NCBI RefSeq assembly: GCF_905196875.1
Contig: NZ_CAJJWO010000010.1
Coordinates: 46,456 to 110,455, forward strand
Direction: 5' to 3'
Source: an uncultured Parabacteroides sp.
Lineage (GTDB): Bacteria; Bacteroidota; Bacteroidia; Bacteroidales; Tannerellaceae
Length of the DNA: 64,000 bases
Below, in pieces: positions 25,104-34,163 of the stretch (position 1 is its first letter; the number at the start of each line of letters is the position of its first letter). The position numbers and the translations under genes are program-made. The notes below the pieces were generated by a model. That model saw only the letters and a list, made by a program, of their open reading frames with translations, searched no databases and was not told the DNA's origin.

Positions 25104-27173
25104 ATGATCCTACTTTCAAACATAGACTTTACCTTGCCATTGGCAGATCCGGTATTAAAATTCCTGCTGATTCTGCTTATTATACTGGCAGCTCCGCTCC
25201 TATTGAATAAACTTCGGGTGCCTCATCTGCTTGGCTTGATCATTGCAGGAGCCATTATTGGTCCGAATGGGTTTAATCTCGTTTTACGCGACAGCAGCAT
25301 CATTCTGTCAGGGACGGCAGGTTTACTCTATATCATGTTTCTGGCAGGGCTGGAAATCGACATGGGAGATTTCAAGAAGAATAGCGGAAAAAGCCTCGTT
25401 TTCGGGATGTACACGTTCCTTATTCCTATGATATTGGGAACAGCCGTAGGGTTATGGGTACTTAATTTCAGCATGGAGACATCTGTATTGCTGGCCAGTA
25501 TGTTCGCCTCACATACCCTGATCGCCTATCCGATCATCAGTAAACTGGGGATCAGCAAGAATAATGCTGTGAGTATTACCGTCGGGGGAACGATGATCAC
25601 GGATACACTGGCTTTGCTTGTGCTGACGATCATTGTCGGCATGGCTACGGGAAATGCAGATGATGCGTTCTGGATACGTCTCGGTATATCGGTCGTTGTT
25701 TTCGCGTTGTTCGTATTGCTTGTATTTCCTTTTATCGGACGTTGGTTCTTTAAACGGGTACATGATAATATCTCACAATATATATTTGTCCTCTCGATGG
25801 TGTTCTTCGGTGCTTTCCTCGCACAATTGGCAGGGATGGAAGCAATTATCGGCTCTTTCCTGGCCGGATTGGCGCTGAACAGGCTGATCCCTCAAAGTTC
25901 GCCTTTGATGAACCGGGTGGAATTTGTCGGTAACGCTATTTTTATTCCTTTCTTCCTGTTGAGCGTCGGCATGCTTATCGATTACAGAGCCTTCTTTACC
26001 AGCTTCGAAACGATAAAGGTCGGTATTGTCATGATCGTTGTCGCTACCGCTGCAAAATATGCCGCCGCATGGCTGACGCAAAAAACATTCCGGCTATCGG
26101 TCGACCAGCGAAGAGTCATCTTCGGATTAAGCAATGCACAGGCGGCCGCGACCCTGGCGGCAGTTATGGTCGGTTATAACGTCATACTGGGAACAACACC
26201 GGAAGGCGAACCGATCCGCCTCCTGAATGAAAGTGTCCTGAACGGAACGATCCTGATGATCCTGGTAACCTGTGCCATTGCCTCCTTCTCCGCTCAAAAG
26301 GGAGCACACAATATAGCCATGAAAGAGTCTGAAGAGGCACACGACGAGAATGATACGAAAGACGAACATATCCTGATCCCTGTCAGCAATGAAGAGACGG
26401 TTGAAGAATTGGTCCATCTAAGCCTGGCTGTTAAATCGAAAACCAATACCAGCGGGTTATACGCACTCAAAGTAATAGATAACCACAATTCGGACGAAAA
26501 GGCTCTGAAATCGTCCAAACGGGTGTTACAAACAGCCGTCGACACAGCCGCTGCCACAGACGTACGCCTGAAAGGGTTACTTCGCTACGACCTGAGTATC
26601 TCCAACGCTATCACCAGCGTTGTCAAGGAGCGGGAAATAACCGATCTTGTCCTGGGGTTACACAAAGAAAAAGACATCCCGGCAGCTTTTCTCGGAAATA
26701 TCGTTGAAAACGTATTACAACATAGCAGTGTAACGACCTTCATATATAAACCTGTACAACCGCTTTCGACCATCAAACGCCATTTGATCATCATTCCTGA
26801 CCAGGCGGAAAAGGAAATCGGCTTCATTCAGATCATGGACAGAATATGGAATGTATTGCAGAATACCGGAGCAAAAGTGGTATTTTACGGTTCGGACGAT
26901 ACATTAAAAGCCATAAAAAAAGTGTTTGCCAAAAGGGCCGGAGAAATCTCTTATACAACTTTCAGCGACTGGGATGATTTTCTGATTGTCTTCCGGGACG
27001 TGAAAGCCGACGACAGCATGTGGATCATTTTCAGCCGGAAAGAAGGTCTGTCGTATAATTCAGTCATGCCCCGTATTCCGGGATATCTGAATAAATATTT
27101 CCAATCCAACAGCTTCATTCTCTCTTATCCGATACAGGCTAGCATGGATGAAGGTACAAGGTATCTGACTTGA
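25104..27173 (+). CDS. CPA2 cation/proton antiporter with C-terminal USP-like region
   Basis: 689 aa. About twelve hydrophobic segments in residues 10-400 form the Na+/H+ exchanger domain (KefB/NapA type); LRVPHLLGLIIAGAIIGPNG is the conserved early segment and GSFLAGLALNRLIP the later one. The C-terminal 270 residues are soluble: after the linker MKESEEAHDENDTKDEHILI comes a universal-stress-protein-like fold (about 415-560), probably a cytoplasmic regulatory domain. There is no KTN/RCK (TrkA-N) domain, so K+ efflux of the Kef type is less likely than Na+ or general cation exchange. It is monocistronic. Confidence 0.88.
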   Translation: MILLSNIDFTLPLADPVLKFLLILLIILAAPLLLNKLRVPHLLGLIIAGAIIGPNGFNLVLRDSSIILSGTAGLLYIMFLAGLEIDMGDFKKNSGKSLVFGMYTFLIPMILGTAVGLWVLNFSMETSVLLASMFASHTLIAYPIISKLGISKNNAVSITVGGTMITDTLALLVLTIIVGMATGNADDAFWIRLGISVVVFALFVLLVFPFIGRWFFKRVHDNISQYIFVLSMVFFGAFLAQLAGMEAIIGSFLAGLALNRLIPQSSPLMNRVEFVGNAIFIPFFLLSVGMLIDYRAFFTSFETIKVGIVMIVVATAAKYAAAWLTQKTFRLSVDQRRVIFGLSNAQAAATLAAVMVGYNVILGTTPEGEPIRLLNESVLNGTILMILVTCAIASFSAQKGAHNIAMKESEEAHDENDTKDEHILIPVSNEETVEELVHLSLAVKSKTNTSGLYALKVIDNHNSDEKALKSSKRVLQTAVDTAAATDVRLKGLLRYDLSISNAITSVVKEREITDLVLGLHKEKDIPAAFLGNIVENVLQHSSVTTFIYKPVQPLSTIKRHLIIIPDQAEKEIGFIQIMDRIWNVLQNTGAKVVFYGSDDTLKAIKKVFAKRAGEISYTTFSDWDDFLIVFRDVKADDSMWIIFSRKEGLSYNSVMPRIPGYLNKYFQSNSFILSYPIQASMDEGTRYLT

Positions 27174-27258
27174 GGAAATTGAGAATTAGGGGTGGATGGT
27201 CGACAGTTTAGTAAGCTATAAAATCATAAAGCGTGAACAGTTGTTGACATATTTCAGT

Positions 27259-27266
27259 TATATTTG
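27259..27266 (+). promoter_or_regulatory. mlaE-like -7 box
   Basis: TATATTTG 29 bp before the ATG at 27296. The upstream TTGTTG at 27241-27246 is too close for an ideal -33 box. Confidence 0.45.
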
Positions 27267-27295
27267 CAGACTGGAACAGATAAGTACTTCAAAAA

Positions 27296-28045
27296 ATGAT
27301 GAATAAAGCATTACATAGAATGGGAGAATATGTCATGTTGATGGGGAAATCCATATCAATACCTGACAGATGGAGCATGTTCTTCAAACAATTGATAAAA
27401 GAGATCTACAAACTGGGAGTAGACTCCCTTTGGATCGTAATTATCATTTCAGTCTTTATCGGTACGGTAATCGCAATTCAGATATCGCTGAATATCAGTT
27501 CTCCGCTGATTCCTAAGTTTACGATCGGATATACGACTCGTGAAATTATCCTTCTTGAATTTTCTTCCTCTATCATGTGTTTGATCCTGGCGGGTAAAGT
27601 CGGTAGTAATATTGCCTCCGAGATCGGGACTATGCGTGTAACGGAGCAGATCGATGCGATGGAGATCATGGGAGTGAATTCGGCTAATTTCCTAATCATG
27701 CCGAAAATTGCCGGGCTGATGATCTTTATTCCAGTATTGGTTATATTCAGTATGTTCACCGGTATATTGGGAGGTATTGCAGCCAGCCACTCGACGGGAA
27801 CGGGAATGACCCCCGCTTCTTTCGAATACGGATTGCAGTTTTATTTCAATGAATTCTATATTTGGTATTCTATTATAAAATCAGTGGTTTATGCCTTCAT
27901 AATCTCATCGATAGCCGCTTATTTCGGTTACTATGTAAAAGGAGGTGCGCTTGAAGTTGGTAAAGCCAGTACAAACGCCGTAGTAATGAGCAGTATCATG
28001 ATCCTGCTGGCAGACGTAATAATGACCCATTTAATGCTTACGTAA
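27296..28045 (+). CDS. MlaE-family lipid ABC transporter permease
   Basis: 249 aa, about five membrane segments (near 45-65, 90-110, 140-165, 195-215, 225-245). The family core ILAGKVGSNIASEIGTM, then VTEQIDAMEIMG, is intact. MlaE/YrbE permeases move phospholipids between the membranes in Gram-negatives together with an MlaF ATPase and an MCE-domain substrate protein. The ATPase follows after 2 bp, but no MCE (MlaD) gene lies next to it, so that subunit is elsewhere or was lost here. Confidence 0.92.
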   Translation: MMNKALHRMGEYVMLMGKSISIPDRWSMFFKQLIKEIYKLGVDSLWIVIIISVFIGTVIAIQISLNISSPLIPKFTIGYTTREIILLEFSSSIMCLILAGKVGSNIASEIGTMRVTEQIDAMEIMGVNSANFLIMPKIAGLMIFIPVLVIFSMFTGILGGIAASHSTGTGMTPASFEYGLQFYFNEFYIWYSIIKSVVYAFIISSIAAYFGYYVKGGALEVGKASTNAVVMSSIMILLADVIMTHLMLT

Positions 28046-28047
28046 AA

Positions 28048-28818
28048 ATGATAGAAGTAAAAAATATAACGAAATCATTTGAAGGTCGTACCGTACTGAA
28101 TAATATCAGTGCCGTCTTCGAAACGGGTAAAACCAATCTTATTATCGGACGAAGCGGTTCCGGTAAAACGGTTTTGATCAAGAATATTATCGGGCTGATG
28201 AAACCGGATTCAGGAGAGATCCTGTATGACGGTCGCGACTTGACTTCAATGGGGAAATTAGAGCTTAATATGCTTCGCCGGGAAATGGGTATGTTGTTTC
28301 AAGGTTCGGCTCTGTTCGACAGCATGACGGTTCTTGAAAATGTAATGTTCCCCCTTAATATGTTTTCTAAAGACTCTTTTAAAGAAAGGGAAAAGAGAGC
28401 GATGTTCTGCCTAGAGCGTGTAAACCTTTCGGAAGCCGAGCATTTGTATCCGTCCGAGATCAGTGGCGGTATGATGAAACGTGCAGCTATCGCCCGCGCC
28501 ATTGCCTTAAATCCAAAATATCTCTTTTGTGACGAACCGAACTCAGGCCTCGATCCAAAGACTTCTTTGCTGATTGACGACCTGATCCACGACATCACGA
28601 CTGAATATAAGATGACGACTGTCATTAACACCCACGATATGAACTCGGTGATGAATATCGGAGAAAATATCATCTTCATCAAGGAAGGTGTCAAAGAATG
28701 GCAGGGGACAAAAGATCAGGTCATTACTTCCAACAATAAAGCACTGAATGACTTTATCTTTGCATCCGACCTGTTCCGCAAGGTGAAAGAGGTGGAGATG
28801 CAACAGGAAGAAGGATAA
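28048..28818 (+). CDS. MlaF-like ABC transporter ATP-binding protein
   Basis: 256 aa. Walker A IGRSGSGKTVLIKNIIG, signature EISGGMMKRAAIARAI (the GGM variant typical of MlaF) and Walker B YLFCDEPNSGLDP. Its ATG is 2 bp after the permease stop, so the two are translationally linked. It energises phospholipid trafficking for outer-membrane asymmetry. The terminator at 28821-28854 ends the operon. Confidence 0.93.
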   Translation: MIEVKNITKSFEGRTVLNNISAVFETGKTNLIIGRSGSGKTVLIKNIIGLMKPDSGEILYDGRDLTSMGKLELNMLRREMGMLFQGSALFDSMTVLENVMFPLNMFSKDSFKEREKRAMFCLERVNLSEAEHLYPSEISGGMMKRAAIARAIALNPKYLFCDEPNSGLDPKTSLLIDDLIHDITTEYKMTTVINTHDMNSVMNIGENIIFIKEGVKEWQGTKDQVITSNNKALNDFIFASDLFRKVKEVEMQQEEG

Positions 28819-28820
28819 AT

Positions 28821-28854
28821 AAAAAAGCTCCGGTCGATCGACCGGAGCTTTTTT
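28821..28854. terminator. Bidirectional terminator, mlaF-like / M16 peptidase
   Basis: A perfect 34-bp palindrome: AAAAAAGCTCCGGTCGA and its complement meet at 28837/28838. It serves both convergent genes, 2 bp after one stop and 2 bp after the other. Confidence 0.92.
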
Positions 28855-28856
28855 AT

Positions 28857-31769
28857 TTAGTACCCGAACAATTCTTCTTTACTTAGTTTTGTGATCGGCC
28901 CATACTCGGAAAGGGCTTTCAGATCCAGATCTTTTTCATCACCAAGCACGCAATAGGTATACTTACGACCTTTCACCCATTTTTCCTGGAAAGCTTTAAT
29001 CTCGTCCAAAGTCATGGATGGTGCCTTTTCGTAAAGCTCTTTGCGGCTATCTACGTTCAATCCCATATCCTGTGCATTCATATACGACCATAACACATTC
29101 GATTTTGTGATACGATCCGTACGCAAACGCGTGATCAACGCATCCTTTGCTAGCTCGAAAGCTTTTTCCGATTCAGGCATATTATTGATAATATCATCAA
29201 ATGCTTTCATAGCATCGATCATCTTGTCATTTTGAGTAGCGATGAACGTACGATATACATACGGATATTTTAATTTGGAAGGGGTAATAAGGAACGCCCC
29301 GGCGGAGTAGGCCAGACCGCGTGCTTCACGCATTTCCTGGAATACAATAGCATTCATTCCTCCTCCAAAATACTCATTATACATATTCAATGTAGGCTGG
29401 ATAGCCGGATCGAATTTCTCACCCCGGTTAGAGACAGCGGAGAAATAGATCTGTTTGGCATCGTACTGCGCCAGTAAGACTTTATTTCCGGTAGTTTCCT
29501 GTTGCTTAAAGTCTGCGGCTGCCGGAACCGGATTCAACGTTGCAGGAACATTGTGGTATTTCTCTATAATGTCCAGCAATGCCTGTGTTTTCTCCGGGCC
29601 ATAGTACATGATAGTATGTTCGTATGAGTTTATCTTACGGATACGGTCTACGAGTTCCTGCGGATTCATCTGCTGCAACTCGGCAGTTGTCAGCACATGA
29701 GTAGCAGAAGAGTTAGGCCCCCAAATAGCATATTGGATCAGTTTATTGAAATTCTGTCCCTGATTCAATTTTGCATCGGCTCTTTTCTTCAAGATATCAT
29801 CTGCCAGATTTGCGTATGTATCCTTATTAACCTGGGCATCCGCCAGTAGTTCTTCAAACAAAGCCATTGCCTGCGGCATCTTTTCCTGTAAACCCTCCAA
29901 CATCACATAAGTGCGATCGGAACCGGGGAATACACTGAAATAACAGGCCAGACGATAAAATTCTTCATTTATCTCCTTCAGGCTTTTCTTTGATGTTCCG
30001 AGATATTTCATGTATTCAAAGGCTGTACCCATTGCCTTATCATTATCATTCCCCATGTCAAATACATACATTAACGAGAATATATCGTTCGTTGTATTTT
30101 GCTTGTAAAGAACGGGAATACCGGATTTAGCGGTCAGTTTCTGCAGGTCTTTATCATAATCCAGGAATACCGGTTCGATAGGAGTCACATTTGAAGCCTG
30201 GATCTCTTTCAGGAAGACACTTGAGCTGTCGCGGTTCATTACGATCGGAGTAATCTTCGGTTTATCTATTTTCTTTTCATTCGGGTCTTTGCCTTCCCGC
30301 TTATAAATAAGGGCATAGTTGTCACCGAAATATTTATTCGCGAATTCAACGATCTGAGGTTTAGTGATTTTGCTCATTCTATCCAACTGAGCAACCTCAT
30401 CTTTCCAGTCCACACCATTTATGAAGGAAGAGACAAACATATCGGCACGGCTGTAATTATTATCCAGGCGATACATCTGCATCAATTTATAATTGTTGAT
30501 AGCAGCCTCTAAAAGCCCCTCGTCGAACTCTCCTTTTTTCAATTTATCTATCTCTGCCAGGAAAAGATCCTTTACTTCGTCAAGCGTTTGTCCCTGTTTC
30601 GGACGACCGCCTATAACGAATGCATTATAATCTGCCATATCATAAGTACCGGCATAACAGCTAAGTACTTTCTGTTGCTGTACCAGGTCGATATCCAACA
30701 GACCGGCTTTTCCGTTATTAATGATTTCACCCGTCAGGTTCAATAAGTCCTGCTCAGGGGAAGCAGCACCTGGGAAACGCCATCCTAATGTCACATTTTC
30801 AGCATCCACTCCCAATACATCCTTTACAACCGGAGCTTTGATAGGAGATTCGTGTGTCACCGGTAATGCCGGCAAATTCGGATTCGGCTGCAAATGGCTG
30901 AAGTATTTATTGATTATAGCAATAGTCTGGTCGGGATCAAAATCACCGGACATACAGATCGCCATATTATTCGGCACATACCAGGTATTGTGGTAATTTT
31001 TGATATTGGTGATCGACGGGTTCTTCAGGTTCTCCTGCGTGCCTAAAACGGTCTGTGTTCCGTAAGGATGATCCGGGAAAAGAGCATTTAAAACGGCTTC
31101 ATAGACTTTACGTCCGTCACTGGTCAGAGACATGTTCTTTTCTTCGTAGACTGTCTCCAACTCGGTATGAAAACCACGAATCACATTATTTTCAAAACGG
31201 TCTGCCTGGATTTTTGCCCAGTTATCGATCTGGTTGGAAGGGATATCTTCGGTATAAACAGTCATATCGAAGCCCGTATAGGCATTTGTCCCGTTCGCAC
31301 CGATAGCAGACATCAGCTTGTCGTATTCGTTCGGAATAGCATATTTCGACGCTTCATAAGAAATGCTGTCTATCTGATGATAAATAGCTTTCCGTTCCCC
31401 TTCATCGGTTGTCTTCCGGTATACTTCAAACAGTTGTTCGATTTCATCGAGCATCGGTTTTTCCTGTTCGTAATTCTGAGTCCCGAACTTCTGCGTACCT
31501 TTGAACATCAGATGTTCAAAGTAATGTGCCAACCCGGTCGTTTCAGCCGGGTCATTCTTCCCGCCAACCCTCACAGCGATGTAAGTCTGGATACGCGGTG
31601 TCTCTTTGTTTACGGTCAAATACACTTTCAAGCCGTTATCCAGCGTATAGATACGTGCTTTCATGGGATCATTCGGGACTGACTCGTACTTAAACGGGGA
31701 AGTCTCTTTACAGGCTGCGGTCAGTAAAATAATTACGGCCAGCGAAAAAAGCTGAATAATTCTACGCAT
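28857..31769 (-). CDS. M16 family zinc metallopeptidase lipoprotein
   Basis: 970 aa, the double-length form with two M16 repeats. The lipobox LLTAAC puts the lipid on Cys20. The inverted zinc motif HYFEH (82-86, HxxEH) in the first repeat is intact, with a downstream Glu in the ELETVYEEKNM segment. The second repeat lacks the motif, as in other pitrilysin-like enzymes, and acts structurally. It degrades peptides in the periplasm or at the outer membrane. The start has a -7 box TATATTTG at 31800-31807, about 30 bp upstream. Confidence 0.93.
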   Translation of the reverse strand: MRRIIQLFSLAVIILLTAACKETSPFKYESVPNDPMKARIYTLDNGLKVYLTVNKETPRIQTYIAVRVGGKNDPAETTGLAHYFEHLMFKGTQKFGTQNYEQEKPMLDEIEQLFEVYRKTTDEGERKAIYHQIDSISYEASKYAIPNEYDKLMSAIGANGTNAYTGFDMTVYTEDIPSNQIDNWAKIQADRFENNVIRGFHTELETVYEEKNMSLTSDGRKVYEAVLNALFPDHPYGTQTVLGTQENLKNPSITNIKNYHNTWYVPNNMAICMSGDFDPDQTIAIINKYFSHLQPNPNLPALPVTHESPIKAPVVKDVLGVDAENVTLGWRFPGAASPEQDLLNLTGEIINNGKAGLLDIDLVQQQKVLSCYAGTYDMADYNAFVIGGRPKQGQTLDEVKDLFLAEIDKLKKGEFDEGLLEAAINNYKLMQMYRLDNNYSRADMFVSSFINGVDWKDEVAQLDRMSKITKPQIVEFANKYFGDNYALIYKREGKDPNEKKIDKPKITPIVMNRDSSSVFLKEIQASNVTPIEPVFLDYDKDLQKLTAKSGIPVLYKQNTTNDIFSLMYVFDMGNDNDKAMGTAFEYMKYLGTSKKSLKEINEEFYRLACYFSVFPGSDRTYVMLEGLQEKMPQAMALFEELLADAQVNKDTYANLADDILKKRADAKLNQGQNFNKLIQYAIWGPNSSATHVLTTAELQQMNPQELVDRIRKINSYEHTIMYYGPEKTQALLDIIEKYHNVPATLNPVPAAADFKQQETTGNKVLLAQYDAKQIYFSAVSNRGEKFDPAIQPTLNMYNEYFGGGMNAIVFQEMREARGLAYSAGAFLITPSKLKYPYVYRTFIATQNDKMIDAMKAFDDIINNMPESEKAFELAKDALITRLRTDRITKSNVLWSYMNAQDMGLNVDSRKELYEKAPSMTLDEIKAFQEKWVKGRKYTYCVLGDEKDLDLKALSEYGPITKLSKEELFGY

Positions 31770-31799
31770 ACGATTTAGATTTAGGAATTACTTAGGAGC

Positions 31800-31807
31800 C
31801 AAATATA
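31800..31807 (-). promoter_or_regulatory. M16 peptidase -7 box
   Basis: Minus-strand TATATTTG; no matching -33 box at the right distance. Confidence 0.4.
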
Positions 31808-31921
31808 GGAAAATATAATTCAAATAACCTTCATAAGGCATTTAATTATTGGTTATTACACGAAAAAAAGCGATTATCGCAACAATATGCAATAACCGCC
31901 TTCCTATACTTATTCCGGATA

Positions 31922-33208
31922 TCAGATCCCGAATGCTTCTTTCACTTTATCTACATAATCCAGTTTTTCCCAGGTAAACAACTCTACTTCGCAGATGGTT
32001 GGTTTCGGGTTATAACGGGAAGTGAATGTTTTTGTCACTGTTTCCGGTTTACGTCCCATGTGACCGTAAGAGGCTGTTTCCAGATAGATCGGGTTACGCA
32101 GCTTCAAGCGTTCTTCAATAGCTTTCGGACGCATATCGAAAATGTTCCAGATCTTTTCTGCAATCTCGCCGTCGGTAAACTTAACATTGGAACGACCGAA
32201 GGTATTTACAAAAATATTCATCGGTTTAGCAACACCGATTGCATAAGATACCTGTACCAGCATTTCGTCGGCTACACCGGCTGCAACCAGGTTCTTAGCG
32301 ATATGACGAGCGGCATAAGCAGCCGAGCGGTCAACCTTCGAGGGGTCTTTACCAGAGAAAGCACCACCACCGTGTGCACCCTTACCACCATAAGTATCTA
32401 CAATGATCTTACGGCCGGTCAGACCTGTATCACCGTGAGGACCACCGATCACGAACTTACCGGTCGGGTTCACATGATAAATGATATCATCGTTGAACAA
32501 AGCCTGTACATGAGCCGGATACTGTGCCTTTACACGAGGTACGAGGATATTCTTTACATCTGCTGCAATCTTCTTCTGCATGGCGATATCGGCTTCTTCC
32601 TGGCTGATACCCTTCGGGCCGATAAATTCGTCATGCTGGGTAGATACAACGATCGTATCGATGCGTAACGGCTTACCGTTGTCATCGTATTCAATAGTTA
32701 CCTGGCTCTTTGCATCCGGACGGAGGTAAGGCATCAGGTCGTTTTCATTCTTACGTATCTCAGCCAGTTCCCACAACAAACTGTGTGAAAGATCCAGCGC
32801 CAGAGGCATGTAATTCTCAGTTTCATTTGTAGCATAGCCAAACATCATACCCTGGTCGCCTGCTCCCTGGTTATAAGGATCTTCGCGTTCAACACCACGG
32901 TTAATATCTCCACTCTGTTCGTGGATAGACGAGAACACACCGCATGATTTTGCTTCGAACTGGTATTCACTCTTAGTGTAACCAATCTTTTCGATCACGT
33001 TGCGTGCTACATCCTGCACATCTACATAAGCACTTGATTTAACTTCTCCAGCCAAGACAACCTGTCCGGTTGTAACAAGGGTTTCGCAAGCAACTTTCGA
33101 GTTCTTATCATAAGCAAGAAACTCATCCAGCAAAGCATCCGATATCTGATCGGCTACTTTATCGGGGTGCCCTTCGGACACCGATTCGGAGGTGAATAAA
33201 TAACTCAT
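31922..33208 (-). CDS. metK: S-adenosylmethionine synthetase
   Basis: 428 aa, longer than the 384 aa of E. coli MetK, as in other Bacteroidetes. It makes SAM from methionine and ATP. Motifs: GHPDKVADQISDALLDEF near the N-terminus (ATP and Mg site), GAGDQGMMFGYA and GGGAFSGKDPSKVDRSAAY. The leader is long (about 200 nt from the -7 box at 33414-33421). It contains a candidate SAM-binding RNA and a run of heptamer repeats. Confidence 0.98.
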   Translation of the reverse strand: MSYLFTSESVSEGHPDKVADQISDALLDEFLAYDKNSKVACETLVTTGQVVLAGEVKSSAYVDVQDVARNVIEKIGYTKSEYQFEAKSCGVFSSIHEQSGDINRGVEREDPYNQGAGDQGMMFGYATNETENYMPLALDLSHSLLWELAEIRKNENDLMPYLRPDAKSQVTIEYDDNGKPLRIDTIVVSTQHDEFIGPKGISQEEADIAMQKKIAADVKNILVPRVKAQYPAHVQALFNDDIIYHVNPTGKFVIGGPHGDTGLTGRKIIVDTYGGKGAHGGGAFSGKDPSKVDRSAAYAARHIAKNLVAAGVADEMLVQVSYAIGVAKPMNIFVNTFGRSNVKFTDGEIAEKIWNIFDMRPKAIEERLKLRNPIYLETASYGHMGRKPETVTKTFTSRYNPKPTICEVELFTWEKLDYVDKVKEAFGI

Positions 33209-33223
33209 TACTTTGAAATTAGT

Positions 33224-33252
33224 TGACAGATGACAAGTGACAGTTGACAGTT
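33224..33252. repeat. Heptamer tandem repeat in the metK leader
   Basis: TGACA recurs at 33224, 33231, 33238 and 33245 with exact 7-bp period, and once more at 33281. It lies in the metK 5' leader just before the start codon. Confidence 0.6.
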
Positions 33253-33349
33253 ATAAAAACCACAGACCGAAACCTGATACTGACAAGTGATTATTAATAA
33301 TGAATTGATAACGGAAGAATCATATATGCCGAACGGCTAAGAAAAGTAT

Positions 33350-33401
33350 CTTGTTTTTAGCATTTTTTCCTGTGGTTGCAAGCAATACAAATCTATCCAC
33401 A
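33350..33401 (-). ncRNA. Candidate SAM-II-like riboswitch in the metK leader
   Basis: On the minus strand a short stem UGUGG (33401-33397) / CCACA (33375-33371) has a 21-nt loop containing GAUUU-GUAUUG. It is followed by an A-rich strand ending UGCUAAAAAC (33362-33353), then AAG. A pseudoknot CUUG (33382-33379) with CAAG (33353-33350) is possible. The size, A-rich linker and GCUAAA element resemble the SAM-II fold, but the pseudoknot position differs from the type sequence I remember. The position in a metK leader is what makes it credible. A covariance-model search would decide. Confidence 0.35.
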
Positions 33402-33413
33402 TCAATTCTGTTG

Positions 33414-33421
33414 CAAAGATA
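33414..33421 (-). promoter_or_regulatory. metK -7 box
   Basis: Minus-strand TATCTTTG, about 205 bp before the start codon, implying a long structured leader. The -33 position has no good match. Confidence 0.45.
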
Positions 33422-33456
33422 CAAATAATTGAGAATTTAAAGTTGAAAATTGAAAA

Positions 33457-33648
33457 TTATTTTTTCTTCTTTGTGTTACGAAGTGCTTTTTTATACTTGT
33501 ATTCAGCTTTCATCTTAGCCGAACCCGATTTATGAGTACCTTTCAGAAAATCAGAATATTTGATTTTTCTTTCTCCGGTATTTTCTTCACTGGCCTTTTT
33601 CTTGAAGACCATACCGCCACCTGTCAGGATTTTTTCTATATCGTTCAT
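33457..33648 (-). CDS. Small basic conserved protein
   Basis: 63 aa, very Lys-rich (ends ALRNTKKKK), no hydrophobic segment and no recognised domain. The high positive charge suggests RNA or ribosome contact, but that is a guess. It lies 56 bp downstream of folK in the same direction, at the end of the ftsX-to-folK gene string. Confidence 0.6.
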   Translation of the reverse strand: MNDIEKILTGGGMVFKKKASEENTGERKIKYSDFLKGTHKSGSAKMKAEYKYKKALRNTKKKK

Positions 33649-33704
33649 TGTTTTATTTATATTCGTTCATTTGAAAAACAGAAAGAAAGCACAAAATGTT
33701 GCAC

Positions 33705-34154
33705 TTACATAAGAGAGATTACCGGCTTCTTAAATACCGGATGGATTACGTCAGGGGCAATCTCCGCCAACGGCTCCATTACAAACTGACGCTCATGCAT
33801 CAGGGGATGCGGCAAGGTCAGCTCCGGAGTCTGCAGAATAAGATCGTCATACAGCAATATATCGATATCGATAATACGGTCGTGATACGCCCCGTTACTC
33901 TTTTGCGTTCGTCCCATTTCCAGTTCGATCTGCTGGGTTGCTTTCAGCAGTTCCAACGGCGACAATGAAGTCTCCAGCTGTAAGGCTGCATTCAAGAATG
34001 TATTGTCGGACTGGAATCCCCAGGGTTCCGTTTCGTAAAAACCGGAAAGGGCGAGAACGTCTCCCACCCTTTCAGCTAACAGCGCGGCGGCCGTTATCAT
34101 ATTCCGTCTTTTATTTCCTATATTCGTACCTAAAGCAAGGTATACAATAGCCAT
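33705..34154 (-). CDS. folK: 2-amino-4-hydroxy-6-hydroxymethyldihydropteridine diphosphokinase
   Basis: 149 aa from ATG 34154 (a TTG at 34160 is also open). It transfers pyrophosphate from ATP to the pterin alcohol in folate synthesis. Motifs: LGTNIGNKRRNM, YETEPWGF, HDRIIDIDILLYDD (Mg-binding Asp pair) and LPHPLMHERQFV. It is nine bases downstream of the queA stop and cotranscribed with it. Confidence 0.95.
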   Translation of the reverse strand: MAIVYLALGTNIGNKRRNMITAAALLAERVGDVLALSGFYETEPWGFQSDNTFLNAALQLETSLSPLELLKATQQIELEMGRTQKSNGAYHDRIIDIDILLYDDLILQTPELTLPHPLMHERQFVMEPLAEIAPDVIHPVFKKPVISLM

Positions 34155-34163
34155 AATCAACGT

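Noticed and set aside
33224..33252. CRISPR-like direct repeats
   Set aside because: The repeat unit is only 5-7 bp with no spacers; it is a microrepeat.
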